Counted from the stretch's first letter, positions 23,930 through 34,539 are shown. The stretch is 64,000 nucleotides of DNA from Orientallactaga sibirica (GCA_036365145.1 JAEOAD010000029.1:22429001-22493000); one strand, 5' to 3'. The notes: generated from the sequence alone by a model not told the origin. Program-made: numbers and translations.

Positions 23930-24147
23930 GCTGCTTTCTTAGTGAATCTGATATCAGTACAAGGGTGAAGGAGAGAGACACTGAGGACACTCAACACCGA
24001 GAAAACCAGAGATTCAAAGGCTCATAAGTGCCCATCACTGAAGTAGACTTAAAATGCTCCCAGCATGGCTCAGGGAATTTTGTGGAAGAGGGGTTGGAAA
24101 GATTGTTAGAGCCACGAGAAACAATTGTGGATGTCATTGTCCATGAG
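23930..24147 (+). mobile_element. L1 LINE 3' UTR fragment, sense
   Basis: 'agtgaatctgatatcagtac', 'agggtgaaggagagagacac' and 'tgaggacactcaacaccgag' match the antisense L1 copy at 6.9-7.4 kb over about 200 bp. Recognisable similarity stops at the insertion point of element B. The sequence beyond 26160 was not clearly recognised as the rest of the UTR. Confidence 0.7.
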
Positions 24148-24538
24148 TGTGGTAGTTTGAATATATGTCCCCCAATATATTCAATGTTTTATTACTTTAT
24201 AGTTTGCATCTGCAATCACCTTGCTAGAGGCAAGGTCACTGGGGGCCGGTCTTCAGGTGTGGTGATGGTTTGAGATTCCATTGTAAAGATATGCAAATGT
24301 GCCTAGCAGGAGTTCCTGAAGTGTGCTGTGTGACTTTTTGGCGGTAGTTTTGCTCTGTGTCCTGTGGTGGCTGGTTGGTTTCTCTCTCTCTCTGTTTGGC
24401 CCTGTGGAGAGCAGGCCGTTTTTCCTGCCTTTATGGAACTTCCCCTGGATCTGTAAGTTTCAATAAATAATATCCCTTCCTCCATAACTGTGCCTGGTCT
24501 GGAAGTTCATCTCAGCGAACCTGAAGCTGTCTGCTACA
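24148..24538 (+). repeat. 5' LTR of element B
   Basis: Starts TGTGGTAG and ends CTACA. It carries the AATAAA signal in 'gtttcaataaataatatccc'. Its central C/T-rich tract (about 24370-24400) differs from both element A and its own 3' LTR. Confidence 0.9.
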
Positions 24539-24544
24539 GTAAAG

Positions 24545-24565
24545 TGGTACCGAGGAGTGTGGGGT
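24545..24565 (+). promoter_or_regulatory. Primer-binding site, leucine-tRNA-like (element B)
   Basis: Identical to the element A site and at the same six-base distance from the LTR end. It starts TGGTACC and continues with the GAGGAGTGTGGGG run. Confidence 0.72.
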
Positions 24566-24571
24566 GACACG

Positions 24572-24853
24572 ATGAACTTGACCATGTGGATATTCGTCTT
24601 TTGGAACCTTTGTTTTGGAGGAATGGACATGGACTTGGTGCTTGCAACTGAACATGCCTTCTGGAGTGGTAAGCCAAGTTTTATGGACTATTCTGATGAG
24701 AGTTTGAGAATGCTAAGTGCAGACAGTATTGAACTTCGAGGCTTGGCTTATGAGCTTTCTAAGGGGAAGGAAAGACTGCAGAGGACTTTATTGGAACTGG
24801 GCTACTGGCATAAGGGATGGCTACGTTCGGCTATCCAGGCCCAGACTGTTTGA
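24572..24853 (+). CDS. 93-aa open frame in element B internal region
   Basis: Same ATG, same 93-codon length and same stop position as the frame in element A. Residues 5-20 are hydrophobic right after the start and the rest is charged. Between the copies I count seven amino-acid changes and about seven silent changes. With roughly three times as many replacement sites as silent sites, that is fewer replacements than neutral drift predicts, but the numbers are too small to prove constraint. The 3-base length difference between A and B lies upstream of the ATG. Function is unknown, and the alternatives are as for the copy in A. Confidence 0.4.
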   Translation: MNLTMWIFVFWNLCFGGMDMDLVLATEHAFWSGKPSFMDYSDESLRMLSADSIELRGLAYELSKGKERLQRTLLELGYWHKGWLRSAIQAQTV

Positions 24854-25769
24854 TCAAAGTTAAATTTGTAATGGACTGATGTGCTTGGCTAAAGATATCG
24901 GACTGAGATTTTAAGATTTTAAGTTGGAAAAACTGAAGCAAGTTAAAAGCAGAGGCACTGAGGCTGGTTTTAGGTTACTGGAGCTGCTATTGTCAACGCA
25001 TTAGCAATCTTAAGGAAGGTGGAAGGAAGGTGGCCTGACTTGATTTACATTAAAACAATGGAGAGGATGCCTGAGGAAAGACTGTTAGAAATGCAAATTC
25101 TTGGAAAGAGCTGACTGGAGAAGGAACCTGCTTTTCAAGGCTATGATTTATTTTGTCCCTGGATTAAGAATATGGCTGTGTCCTGCACACCTGGTATTAG
25201 TTTTGGAAGCAGGAAAAATGCATGGAGTGGTCATGAATTGCACACGGTTCCAGGAGCTGCTGCTGAGATGCGGCATGAGGCAGGGCGTGAAGACCCTCAG
25301 GAATAGGCTGGAAGAACCTTTTGGAAGATGGACCGTGGTTTGCATGGAGACCTGAAGATGTTTTGGATATACCAGGACTGTGCAAAAGGGCTACCATGGA
25401 GTGCAGTGTTGGCATGGGATGAAAGTTTTCCCTGGTGACTCTGCCTAGCTGGAGGGGCGTAATTGGAAAACCTGGAGAATGTCAGTCTCTGGTTATATTG
25501 AACTTGAACTGCAGAAGTTTGATGATGGCTGATGGTGGTTGAGTTTGCATTGTTCTAGTCTCTCCTTGCTATTCCTTATACAGTTAAAAATGTTTACTCT
25601 GAGCCTTTACATGTTGAAGGTATTTAACTTGTTTGATTTTACAGGACTATCTTAAGTTGATCAAGACTTTGAGAACCTTTGAAATTGGACTGAGTACAAT
25701 TTACAATGTGTGATAGTTATAAATCTATTGGGGGCCAGGAGCTAAATCTATTGGGGGCCAGGGGCGGAA

Positions 25770-26159
25770 TGTGGTAGTTTGAATATATGTCCCCCAATAT
25801 ATTCAATGTTTTATTACTTTATAGTTTGCATCTGCAATCACCTTGCTAGAGGCAAGGTCACTGGGGGCCAGTCTTCAGGTGTGGTGATGGTTTGAGATTC
25901 CATTGTAAAGATATGCAAATGTGCCTAGCAGGAGTTCCTGAAGTGTGCTGTGTGACCTTTTGGCGGTAGTTTTGCTCTGTGTGCTGTGGTGGCTGGTTGG
26001 CTTTTGCTCTCTCTGTTTGGCCCTGTGGAGAGCAGGCCGTTTTTCCTGACTTTATGGAACTTCCCCTGGATCTGTAAGTTTCAATAAATAATATCCCTTC
26101 CTCCATAACTGTGCCTGGTCTGGAAGTTCATCTCAGCGAACCTGAAGCTGTCTGCTACA
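25770..26159 (+). repeat. 3' LTR of element B
   Basis: 390 bp, starting directly after the purine-rich 'ttgggggccaggggcggaa'. Differences from the 5' LTR cluster in the C/T-rich tract near 25998-26015. Confidence 0.9.
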
Positions 26160-26651
26160 ATGAGGAAACAACCCTGAAGAGTTTAATGAGCCAATTGATG
26201 TAGTATCTCATATTCACAGATAAGTATCCTGAAATTTCAGTTCAGGCTATGTGTATAATCTTCAACAATTCTCTACAAGCCTGGAATAGTCCATCAGGAA
26301 GAGTCTGTGGTCCATTTGTTAAATTTTACCTTGATTCTTTGTGATGGTGACTAATTCAGTATGGCTTCTATATTTTTATTTCCTTCCTTCCAAATGTACA
26401 AAATTCCCCATTCTCCATCTCCTCCTTTATAGGCTCTCATACTAGAAAGCACAAATGTAAGACAGCACTTTGCTGAGAGAGTTATGGTGCCTAACTGAGT
26501 CCCATGATTTCATACCCGGGAATTCACTGAGATGGATGGAGTACACTTTCTACCTGTGTCTTTAGATGCCTTTTGTGCTTCTTGTAAACTTTTCTGGAAA
26601 ATGTCAAGGTCCACCCAAGTCACTAATTAATTAAAAACTGAAGTTCACTGG

Positions 26652-26879
26652 TGTAGCAGAAATCTTCAGGTTTGCTGAGATGAACTTCCAAACCAGGCAC
26701 AGTTATGGAGGAAGGGATATTTATTGAAACTTACAGATCCAGGGGAGATTCCATAATGGTAGAAGTTGGCCCCCTCTTAAAGGATGAGACAGAGATAGAA
26801 AAAGCCAAAAGCAACAGATTGAAACTACAAACTAATAAAACATTGAATATATTAGAGGCCATCTTTTTAAACTACCACA
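26652..26879 (-). mobile_element. Short solo LTR of the element A/B family
   Basis: The reverse-strand LTR runs from 'tgtagcagaaatcttcaggt' to 'tttttaaactaccaca'. At 228 bp it lacks much of the central part present in the 390-bp copies. The flanks ACTGG (26647-26651) and ATTGG (26880-26884) are a 5-bp duplication with one mismatch, consistent with an older insertion. Confidence 0.78.
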
Positions 26880-26907
26880 ATTGGGTTGCTTGGATATTTC
26901 TGTTTTA

Positions 26908-26911
26908 AAAA

Positions 26912-26942
<31 letters not shown>

Positions 26943-27161
26943 AAGAGATTGGAAGAGAGAGAAAGAAGCTGATAGAAAGCAAAAACAGTATCTAAAGAAT
27001 AGTTTCTAAATCCCATGTTAAGGCCTCTAGCTACTGTAAACAAACTCTGGACACATGAATCACCTTTTGCATCTGGCTTGATATTAATATTAGGGAATCC
27101 AACTTGAGACCTTAGGCTTTGCAGGCAAGTGCCTTGACCACTGAGCAATCTCTCTAGCCCT
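26908..27161 (-). mobile_element. DIP-type SINE
   Basis: A (TATT)n tail, GA-rich block, 'ttgcatctggcttga', 'ggctttgcaggcaagtgcc' and 'caatctctctagccct' identify it. It sits about 30 bp from the solo LTR. Confidence 0.82.
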
Positions 27162-27164
27162 GCT

Positions 27165-28415
27165 TGGATATTTCTTTTCACTACTAATTTACCTTGATTT
27201 AGGTGAAATGTCAAATTATATTCTAAAAGACCTGTAAGAATGACAGTAAGTCTGGCAGCTAAATTAGTGCAAGAGAGCTCTTTGGATGTGAATATAATCT
27301 CGATTCCTTTATACTTCCTTATAATCAAATCATGCTAAATGTCAAGCAGAGGAGAAGCTAGGGAACAAATATGTCACTTCACATTTCCTTGGACCTTTAT
27401 GTGCCTTCCCTTGCCATCCTGTTTCCAAGTCCCTTGAGTGTAAAATGGAAGTAGCGATAGTCCTGGCTTCATGGGCCTGTTGTTAAAGAATAAATAGCTC
27501 AGGAACTGAAAACTATGTGATACATGCTGAAGGGTTGACAACGAATACTTTTGCTGAAATATGCATTTTAACACAATTTTCTAATCATTTATAGTATTTC
27601 ATAGTAAGTGGTGTGATTGTTTGGGAAAGGGACTGGAGTTAGAAGAGTGGTAAGCTTGGCCTTCCTGGCATCCCCACCAACTGGAAGTCCTCAGTTCCTT
27701 TTTTCTCTACTTCCTGTCAGGAGAAAGCCATCTTCCAGATGGTCACAGTGCAATCACCAGCTAATAATAACTACAAAGTGATTGAGCTCTGCTTCACAAC
27801 CTCTGTATATGAAGAACTTTAATTATAGGTAATGGGGTTTATGTGGGTTCAGGAAAAGTCCTTGAACTCCAAACCCCCAGTTCATGTCTGTATTAAATAC
27901 AGAACTGGATAAACTAGGCTGAGAAGAATGTTTTATAAAGGATTGCAATTTTATTCAGAAATACATGCATATGAGGAAGTGGAAGGGTTTAAGAACCAAA
28001 CAAGGAAAAGTGGATGGGGAAAGACAGAGTTCCCAAACCATGGAAGGAAAAATAGGTACACCCACATGGTCTGTGAGCTCATGTGGGAGAACAAACATGA
28101 GCCCTGTTAAACAAAAATGTGAAAAGGGTTTTTTTTTTTCTAAAAAGATATGTGCTTCCAAAGAAATCAAAAGGCCATACAAATAGTAACAAAGATATAT
28201 CCCTTCCCACTCTGGCAGTGGGAAGGAAATAGCCTTACCAGCTGGGAGACCCAGGCATGGAGCAGCCAAAGAACCAGAAAAGAAGTTGTCTTCCATAAGC
28301 CCAAGTAAGATATTTTGAGTCAGGGCTCCAAAAGAGATTGGCACACCTGCATCAGGTGTGTAAGCCTATTGGTCTGAGCTCAGAAAAGGGGTCCACCCAC
28401 ATCTGGTAGGATGCA
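27165..28415. other. Unassigned sequence, no gene seen
   Basis: Overlapping open frames of up to 129 codons occur on opposite strands around 27955-28344. Neither shows a recognisable domain or convincing splice sites, so they are treated as chance. Confidence 0.4.
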
Positions 28416-28417
28416 TG

Positions 28418-28418
28418 C

Positions 28419-28451
<33 letters not shown>
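28418..28451. repeat. (GA)n microsatellite
   Basis: A pure AG/GA run. Confidence 0.95.
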
Positions 28452-28456
<5 letters not shown>

Positions 28457-28996
28457 ATTGGATGAGAAGATCAGACACTGAGTTCTGCAACTGAGGTAGG
28501 TTGGGAAAGCTAGGTAGGCTTGGAGAGGGCATGACTAAGGCTCTTCTCTTTGTGAGCCTTTTCCCTAACTAGTTGCCTGTACCAAAGCTACCTGATGAGT
28601 CGCTCTCAGTTGGACAAGTTTAAAAGGCCTCCTGGTAAGCCTGCAAGTTGTGTAATACCATAAAAATTAAACTTAAATACAAGTATTATAAAAGGACTTT
28701 CTGCTTTTTATACACCCAGGAAGTAACCAACAATTTACTTGTTGGAAAAATAAAACAAACAAACTGTAATTTCTGAAGTATATTTCTGATGGAAAACCAA
28801 GTTTGGATAGTATTCAGGTAACTATTCCTTATATATGAATTTTATTAGCTAGAAAGGATGAACATATACAAAATATTAAAATTCTGATTTAAACTTTCTA
28901 AAATATCTCTGTAATATAATTCAATCATGCAATATTGTTTAGAAATGAAAGCAAATATTATTTTGATAAATCAACTCTTTTCTCCTTAAAAAAAGT

Positions 28997-29074
28997 TCTT
29001 TTGTGGATGGAACTCAGGCTCTTGCACATGCTAGTCAGTGCTCTACTACCCGCTGACTACAGACCCTGCTGTGT
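28997..29074 (-). mobile_element. ID-type SINE fragment
   Basis: 'gtggatggaactcaggctct', 'gcacatgctagtcagtgctc' and 'tactacccgctgactacaga' are the reverse of the ID core. Confidence 0.6.
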
Positions 29075-30009
29075 TGGTGCAGAACTAAAAGTGGGGGCAT
29101 CCATTATAACTGACAGGTTTTTGTGTCCTGAAACAAAAAATTGTACCATGAGCACATGGAAAGGTATTGGGAATACTGACTTAAAGCGAAAGGCACTCCC
29201 AAGTATGGGAAATAGCTAGTGAGCTGGGTAAAAGGCCTGGACTCAAAAGCTCTGGGCCAAGTCTCATGACCCTTTACAAGCTATTTACATAGCACCCACC
29301 TCTCCCAAATTTGTATATCAGGTTTTTCCCTGCATGTGCTCTCATTGCATGTAGCCAGGTAAGGAAGAATTTCCAGTCCTCTTTCGACTGGAATCTCATG
29401 TTTTAAAGTTGATGCCTCTGACTCCAACTCCCTTTTCTCCTATAATCCTGACATTATTCTTTTGTGTGTATGTTTGCACAGAGGTCTATTAGCTATCCAT
29501 CTGGTCCAGAAGTTTCATGTGAGAATACCTAGAAACCTCAGTGTATGAGCATAGGCTTCTTGTATTTCTTTACTGGGGAAGCACTACCTCAGAAAGTCTC
29601 TTTTGCCATGTGTGGTAATTACAAGAGTTCAGTTCCTGGCATGAGTGGGGGTGACTGGAAAAGCAATGTTTGGAGCAGGGACAGCTAACTCTGTAAAGGT
29701 CCTGTTGTAAATATTTTAGGCACTGTGGGCTAGACAGTCTCTGTCACAATTACTTAATTCGCCATTGTAATAGAGAAGCAGCCAAATGAATTAGAATGGC
29801 TATGTTCCAGAAAATATTAAAAAAAAAAAAAGACAGAAAAGAAAAGAATAAAAAGAGGGCTGATTCTAATCCAAGGCTGTAATTTGCTGACCTCATCCAG
29901 CAGAGTGGTGGCCAGCATAGCCACAGCCAGCTGTGCCCAGATTTATCTAGACGATGTAATTTTCTTCTGTTTCTATTTTTTTGTTTTTCTTTTCTTTTAC
30001 CCTCTCTTC
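29075..30009. other. Unassigned sequence, no gene seen
   Basis: Nothing recognisable apart from an A-rich run at about 29819-29855. Confidence 0.4.
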
Positions 30010-30131
30010 TCCTTCCCTCCCTCCCTCCCTCCCTCCCCTCCCTCCCCTCCCTCCCTCCCTCCCTCCCTCCCTCCCTCCCTCCCTCCTTCCTTCCCTCCTT
30101 CCTTCCTTCCTTCCCTTCCTTCCTTCCTTCC
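30010..30131. repeat. (CCCT)n/(CCTT)n polypyrimidine tract
   Basis: About 120 bp of near-pure pyrimidine on the plus strand, shifting from CCCT-type units to CCTT-type units. It yields artefact proline/serine and glycine/arginine repeat frames. Confidence 0.95.
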
Positions 30132-30760
30132 CTTTTGAATATATAGTTACCCTGTCTTTTCCCTTATTGCCTTCTTTTCTCTCCCGTTTGACCGCATAGT
30201 GCACAATGCATGGTGCTTTGATTTCCCATTAATTGCCAACATTTAACAATCAGGAGGTTTATACTTACAAACATGGAACATGATATCATGTGTTCCTCCA
30301 TGGTCACAGAGGTGCCATTGTGGCAGAACAGGCCTTTGCTTCTTGTTCTCCACAACTTGTTTTCTTTGTGTTCCCTACAACTCCCTAGTGCCTTCGGAGG
30401 CTCAGGCTACTGCTCTCCTTTATGTTACCCACACTGCCCTCAAACTTGATATTTTCAAACACTTTCTCCTGTCTCTCTCTTTCCTTTATTCTCTACTGAA
30501 ATATTTCTAGTTTTGCTTCCTGGAGGCTGAGGACCAGGGATACTTTGCAAACAAGTATATGTCTGCACAATATTAACTATTATCAATGTCTCAGAGAGGG
30601 CAAGAACTGAGCTCAGAAATAATGAACCAATGAACCTTCTGAGTTCCTATGTCCTTCTTAAAATGAAATCAAGCCTCCTCTTCTCTTTTTCTTCCATTAC
30701 CAAGCAGAGGACTATTAAATGGTGAGATTTTGGTGTGTTTGTTTTAATTCATATTTTTAT

Positions 30761-30762
<2 letters not shown>

Positions 30763-30797
<35 letters not shown>

Positions 30798-30840
30798 ACA
30801 GGACAGGAAAGCACTCTACTACTGAGCTAAAGATCCCCAT
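30763..30840 (-). mobile_element. ID-type SINE fragment with (CA)n tract
   Basis: A (CA)n run (30763-30793) is followed by 'aaagcactctactactgagc' and 'taaagatcccc', the reverse of an ID 5' end. Confidence 0.55.
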
Positions 30841-30965
30841 TCACTATTTTATACATCTTAATCATATTATTCATGTGTGTTTTACCTATTTTCTGTGTGT
30901 GTATGCATACTTATAAATATAGCTTGTTTACTTAGCATCAACAATGTTCAGTGTAGCTGATGGTC

Positions 30966-31112
30966 TTTTTTTTTTTTTTTTTTTTTTTCCAAACAGAGTG
31001 TTGGTATGTAGCTCAGATGGTCCTTGAACTCTCTATGTAGCCTGGCTGTCTTCTGTCTCAATACCTTCCTGCCTTAGCCTCCTGACTTCTGAGATATTAT
31101 GCTGGCTTGAGA
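30966..31112 (-). mobile_element. B1 SINE, diverged
   Basis: A T-run, 'ggtatgtagctcagatggtc', 'cttgaactctctatgtagcc' and 'cctgccttagcctcctgact' follow the reverse B1 order. Confidence 0.78.
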
Positions 31113-31579
31113 TAAGATTATCAATTTAATGATTCAATTAATTTCCTTCAATCCATGTAATGCCAACTTTTTGCCAGACACATAATATTGGATTTTGAAA
31201 TATAGTCAGAGTTGCTATCATGTAATAAGGGAGCAAGTACTCATGGGACCTCCAAATGAATAGTTGTATCTACAGAGACCTTTATATTCATCACCAAGTA
31301 TATGAACGAATGACCTAAAGCAAAGAGTAAGATAACAGCTATTGATGAAAACTTCTTTTAACTGAATGATGTATTCATTTTAGTTCAAAAAAAAGTTTCG
31401 GGATAAGTAGGAAATTTAATGTTTTATTCAATATATGCAATCTGTTCTTGAGAAAGGAGGGGTGCAGTGGTTTTAGCTTTTAAAAATAATAGAAATATGG
31501 TTATACAGGAATGGTGGGTGCCAAGCAAATGAAAACAGAATAAAGGTAGTGTATAAGGATGCTGTTTTTTTTTTTTTTT

Positions 31580-31790
31580 CTTTCTGCTACTATACCAGAA
31601 TACCTGCTCTATAAGCAATATTAACACATTGGACCCATTATCATGGAGTTTGCAAAGTCCAATGCATGGCACTGGCATCTGAGAAGATACTTCTTGCTGC
31701 CTCATTCCATGAAGAAGCTGAGGGGAGGGAGAGAGAAAGAGAGAGAAAGAGAGAGAGATTGTTGGGGTTGCCCTGAGTGCATTGAACATC
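31580..31790 (-). mobile_element. MST/MLT-like MaLR LTR fragment
   Basis: Next to a T-run, 'ctgctactataccagaatac', 'tggagtttgcaaagtccaat', 'ggcactggcatctgagaaga' and 'tacttcttgctgcctcattc' recall the reverse strand of MST/MLT-type LTRs. It is diverged, and the assignment rests on motif order. Confidence 0.45.
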
Positions 31791-32104
31791 ACACCATAGA
31801 AGGCCTGCAGTAGATAGCTGAATATGGGCAGAATGAAACTGAAAATTACCAGATGTGAGTAAGCACAAACAAAGCTAGAGTGGTATTCCTGATTCCTTTA
31901 AAGTTAATGATAATGCACACTTCCTATGGCAGTTACACTAAAACAAGACAAGCTTGAGATCCATGAACTCTGATGTGTAGGCAACTGGAAGCAATACTCT
32001 TTGACTAGCTCTTTGCTTAGGAATGGGAGGAAATAAGGGTCCAAGAGAGGACAGAAGTTTGGGCAATTACTGTGGAATAGGGAGAAGGAAATATATTTTT
32101 TGTC

Positions 32105-32394
32105 TTTTTCCATGTGTATATATGTGCTATATTTGTACATGTGCACATGGAAGCCTGAGTTGAATGTTAGGTGCCTTATTATTATTCTCATTAAGGCTGA
32201 ATCTTTCACTGAAACTAGAGCTCATAGTAAGCTAGACCAGCCAGGCAGTGAGCCCCAAGAAGTCTCTGCTGCTGTATCCCCTAGAGCTGGGGTTACTGGC
32301 AGTTGTGCACCACCACATGGGTTCTGGGGAGCTCCACTCAGATCCTCATATTTTCACAGTATTTTACCTACTGATCCAATCTCCCCAGTGAGAC
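32105..32394 (-). mobile_element. B3-like SINE
   Basis: 'acatgtgcacatggaagcct', 'tagagctggggttactggca', 'caccacatgggttctgggga' and 'actgatccaatctccccag' match the reverse of a rodent B3/B4-type SINE. A B1 abuts its right edge. Confidence 0.65.
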
Positions 32395-32493
32395 AGGATC
32401 TCACTGTGTAGCCCATGATGGCCTGACTCCAGATCATCTTACTTCAAACTCCCAGGGGATGACAATATAGGTGTGTACCACCACACCCAATAA
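32388..32493 (-). mobile_element. B1 SINE
   Basis: 'gagacaggatctcactgtgt', 'agcccatgatggcctgactc' and 'gtgtgtaccaccacaccca' are a reverse B1. Confidence 0.8.
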
Positions 32494-32524
32494 GAAATAT
32501 GAGTCAATTAATTATTATTAGTCT

Positions 32525-32650
32525 ATTGTTTAAGACAATATTTTGCTATGTAGCCCAGACTGCCCTTGAGATCACTATATACCCAAGACTGATCTTGAAC
32601 TCTGCAATCCTTTGGCCTCAGCCCTTTGAGCTACAATGATAAACATGGAA
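32525..32650 (-). mobile_element. B1 SINE, diverged
   Basis: 'ttttgctatgtagcccagac', 'gatcttgaactctgcaatcc' and 'tttggcctcagccctttgag' give a second reverse B1 30 bp from the previous one. Confidence 0.68.
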
Positions 32651-32792
32651 CTAATTGTTCTGTGATAATATAAATATTTACAATATTAAGGCAGAACAAC
32701 TTCAAAATAAAAGATCCACAAACAATTCTTTAAATTTTTTTATTCATTTTTGTAGACTATCTTACAGCCATCTATGTATGTATTTTCTTGTT

Positions 32793-32997
32793 TTAAATAT
32801 TGTTTATTTATTTGAGAGAGAGAAAGAGGCAGAGAGAGAGAGAGAAAGGGCATGCCAGGGCCTCCAGCCACTGCAAATGAAGTCCAGATGCATGCACCCC
32901 CTTGTGCATCTGGCTTACTTGGGTCCTAGAGAATTGAAGTGAGATCCTTTTGCTTTGCAGGCAAATGCCTTAACTGCTAAGCCATCGCTCCAGCCCT
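32793..32997 (-). mobile_element. DIP-type SINE
   Basis: This is one of the cleanest copies: 'tttatttgagagagagaaag', 'ccagggcctccagccactgc', 'aagtccagatgcatgcaccc', 'cttgtgcatctggcttactt', 'tgctttgcaggcaaatgcct' and 'gccatcgctccagccct'. Confidence 0.88.
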
Positions 32998-32999
32998 GT

Positions 33000-33815
33000 A
33001 TTTTCTTTCTAACACCTAAGAAATGAGTGCTATACATTCTATTCTTATTTTTGTCCTTTAATTGTCTATCCTTTTCTTCTTTTAGCATTTTTGAAATCCC
33101 TTCAGAATGTTTTCTCAGAATACTTGGTTTTAATACATAAGTGACGTCATTCATTATTCTGACCCAACTATATAGTCAGCACCCCTTGCCTGGAAGAAAA
33201 AATAAATAAATAAAACCTTTACGCTTTCATTGACTCTTCCAAGAAATACCCTTCTCAAAATTGCATTCAGTGTTTCTATAAACATCTTTGTGATTTACAT
33301 TCCTAATGATTAGAGATTCTATTTAGTGGGTGAGTTTTATTCACCCTGGATCCTGGAATCAGGACCTCCCACCCAACAGCCTGTTCAACATGTTGTGAAT
33401 AGAAATAATGAATGAAAAGGTCAGCCAGTCCATTTAAGTAATAACATTTTTCAGATTTCAAGATGCCATAGCATTGTGACATAATCCATATGTGTTTCTA
33501 GAGAGCCACAAAGAAAGCAAGGTTTTAACCTTTACTTTTAATAAATGTTTTCCAATATAAAATTGAAACATACTTGTGCTTTAACCGATAAACTGAAAAC
33601 AGCAATGACACAAAGCAAAACAAAACAAAAAACACAGCCAGAACATTCTGTAGTTTTACAGAATTAGATGAAAGCAATTTAAACATACAACAGCCATGTA
33701 CATCCCAACACTCTCTGTTATTTATAGCAGTGGTTTGGGTTTTGTTTAATGCTGTTTCATCCAAAGTTTCAAGCTGGCGTTTTGCAAAGCAAGTTAAACT
33801 TTTTTATTTTACTAT
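33000..33815. other. Unassigned sequence, no gene seen
   Basis: No repeat core or exon-like frame was recognised. Confidence 0.4.
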
Positions 33816-33887
33816 TGTGTGTGTGTGTGTGTGTGTGTCTGTCTGTCTGTCTGTCTGTGTGTCTGTGTGTCTGTCTGTCTGTCTGTA
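33816..33887. repeat. Compound (TG)n/(TGTC)n microsatellite
   Basis: TG units pass into alternating blocks of TGTC and TGTG units over about 70 bp. Confidence 0.95.
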
Positions 33888-34539
33888 TTCTTCATGTTGA
33901 ATTCAGTTCCATTCTTTTTGCAGCTCCTAATTATACTCACCGACTCTAAAGATGCATTTGTTTCTGAGTGCAATCAAGAAGCTTAGCAGAAATCAGCTAT
34001 ACGGACTTAGACTTTTATAAATGGAAAGTCTATTACATTTGTGTTAGAATATTCATACTGGAATTCAATTGCACTTGATAGACACATATTGATTGTTTAG
34101 GATATGCTAAATACTGCCCTAGCATTTCCTGTGGGAAATACTACCATAAGTAAAATAGCATCCTTGCCCCAGGAGCTCAAGGCCCATAAGTCATGTTGTG
34201 CCTGACAGTTCAGACTCTGCAATTGGGTCTAATGTTCAAATCCTCTTGTTTCATTATTTATATGCCTTGTGATTTCTTTGAGTTACCTAAATGACTAACC
34301 ATGAAATCACTTTCAACAATGAACATGTATTGGAATTATTATGGTTATAAAATCAGTATAGGTTATTTATTAAAAATTCATTTATAGTAGAAAAATATGT
34401 AAAATAAATGAGAGAAGGTTTGCTGTATCTATCTAACCTCCAGCCCTGAAATAACCATTGTGAATAGTTTGGATTATATATTTCCAGACAATTTTTTGAT
34501 GTATGTACTTACACCCTATAAATTTTTGTATAAATTTTT

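Larger units (their letters stand above)
24148..26159 (+). mobile_element. Full-length MaLR-type LTR retrotransposon, element B
   Basis: A complete 2,012-bp element: 5' LTR 24148-24538 (391 bp), internal region 24539-25769, 3' LTR 25770-26159 (390 bp). The 5-bp target duplication is ATGAG (24143-24147 and 26160-26164). The LTRs differ at about eight positions plus one small indel by eye. The internal region is collinear with element A throughout: leucine-type primer site, 93-codon frame, a second frame remnant and a purine-rich end. Different target sites and flanks rule out a segmental duplication of A. No retroviral enzyme or structural genes are present. Confidence 0.9.

Noticed and set aside
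27955..28344. 129-codon minus-strand frame overlapping plus-strand frames
   Set aside because: Overlapping frames on both strands without a recognisable domain or credible splice sites are expected by chance.
29884..30204. Proline/serine-rich and glycine/arginine-rich frames
   Set aside because: They are translations of the CCCT/CCTT tract on either strand.
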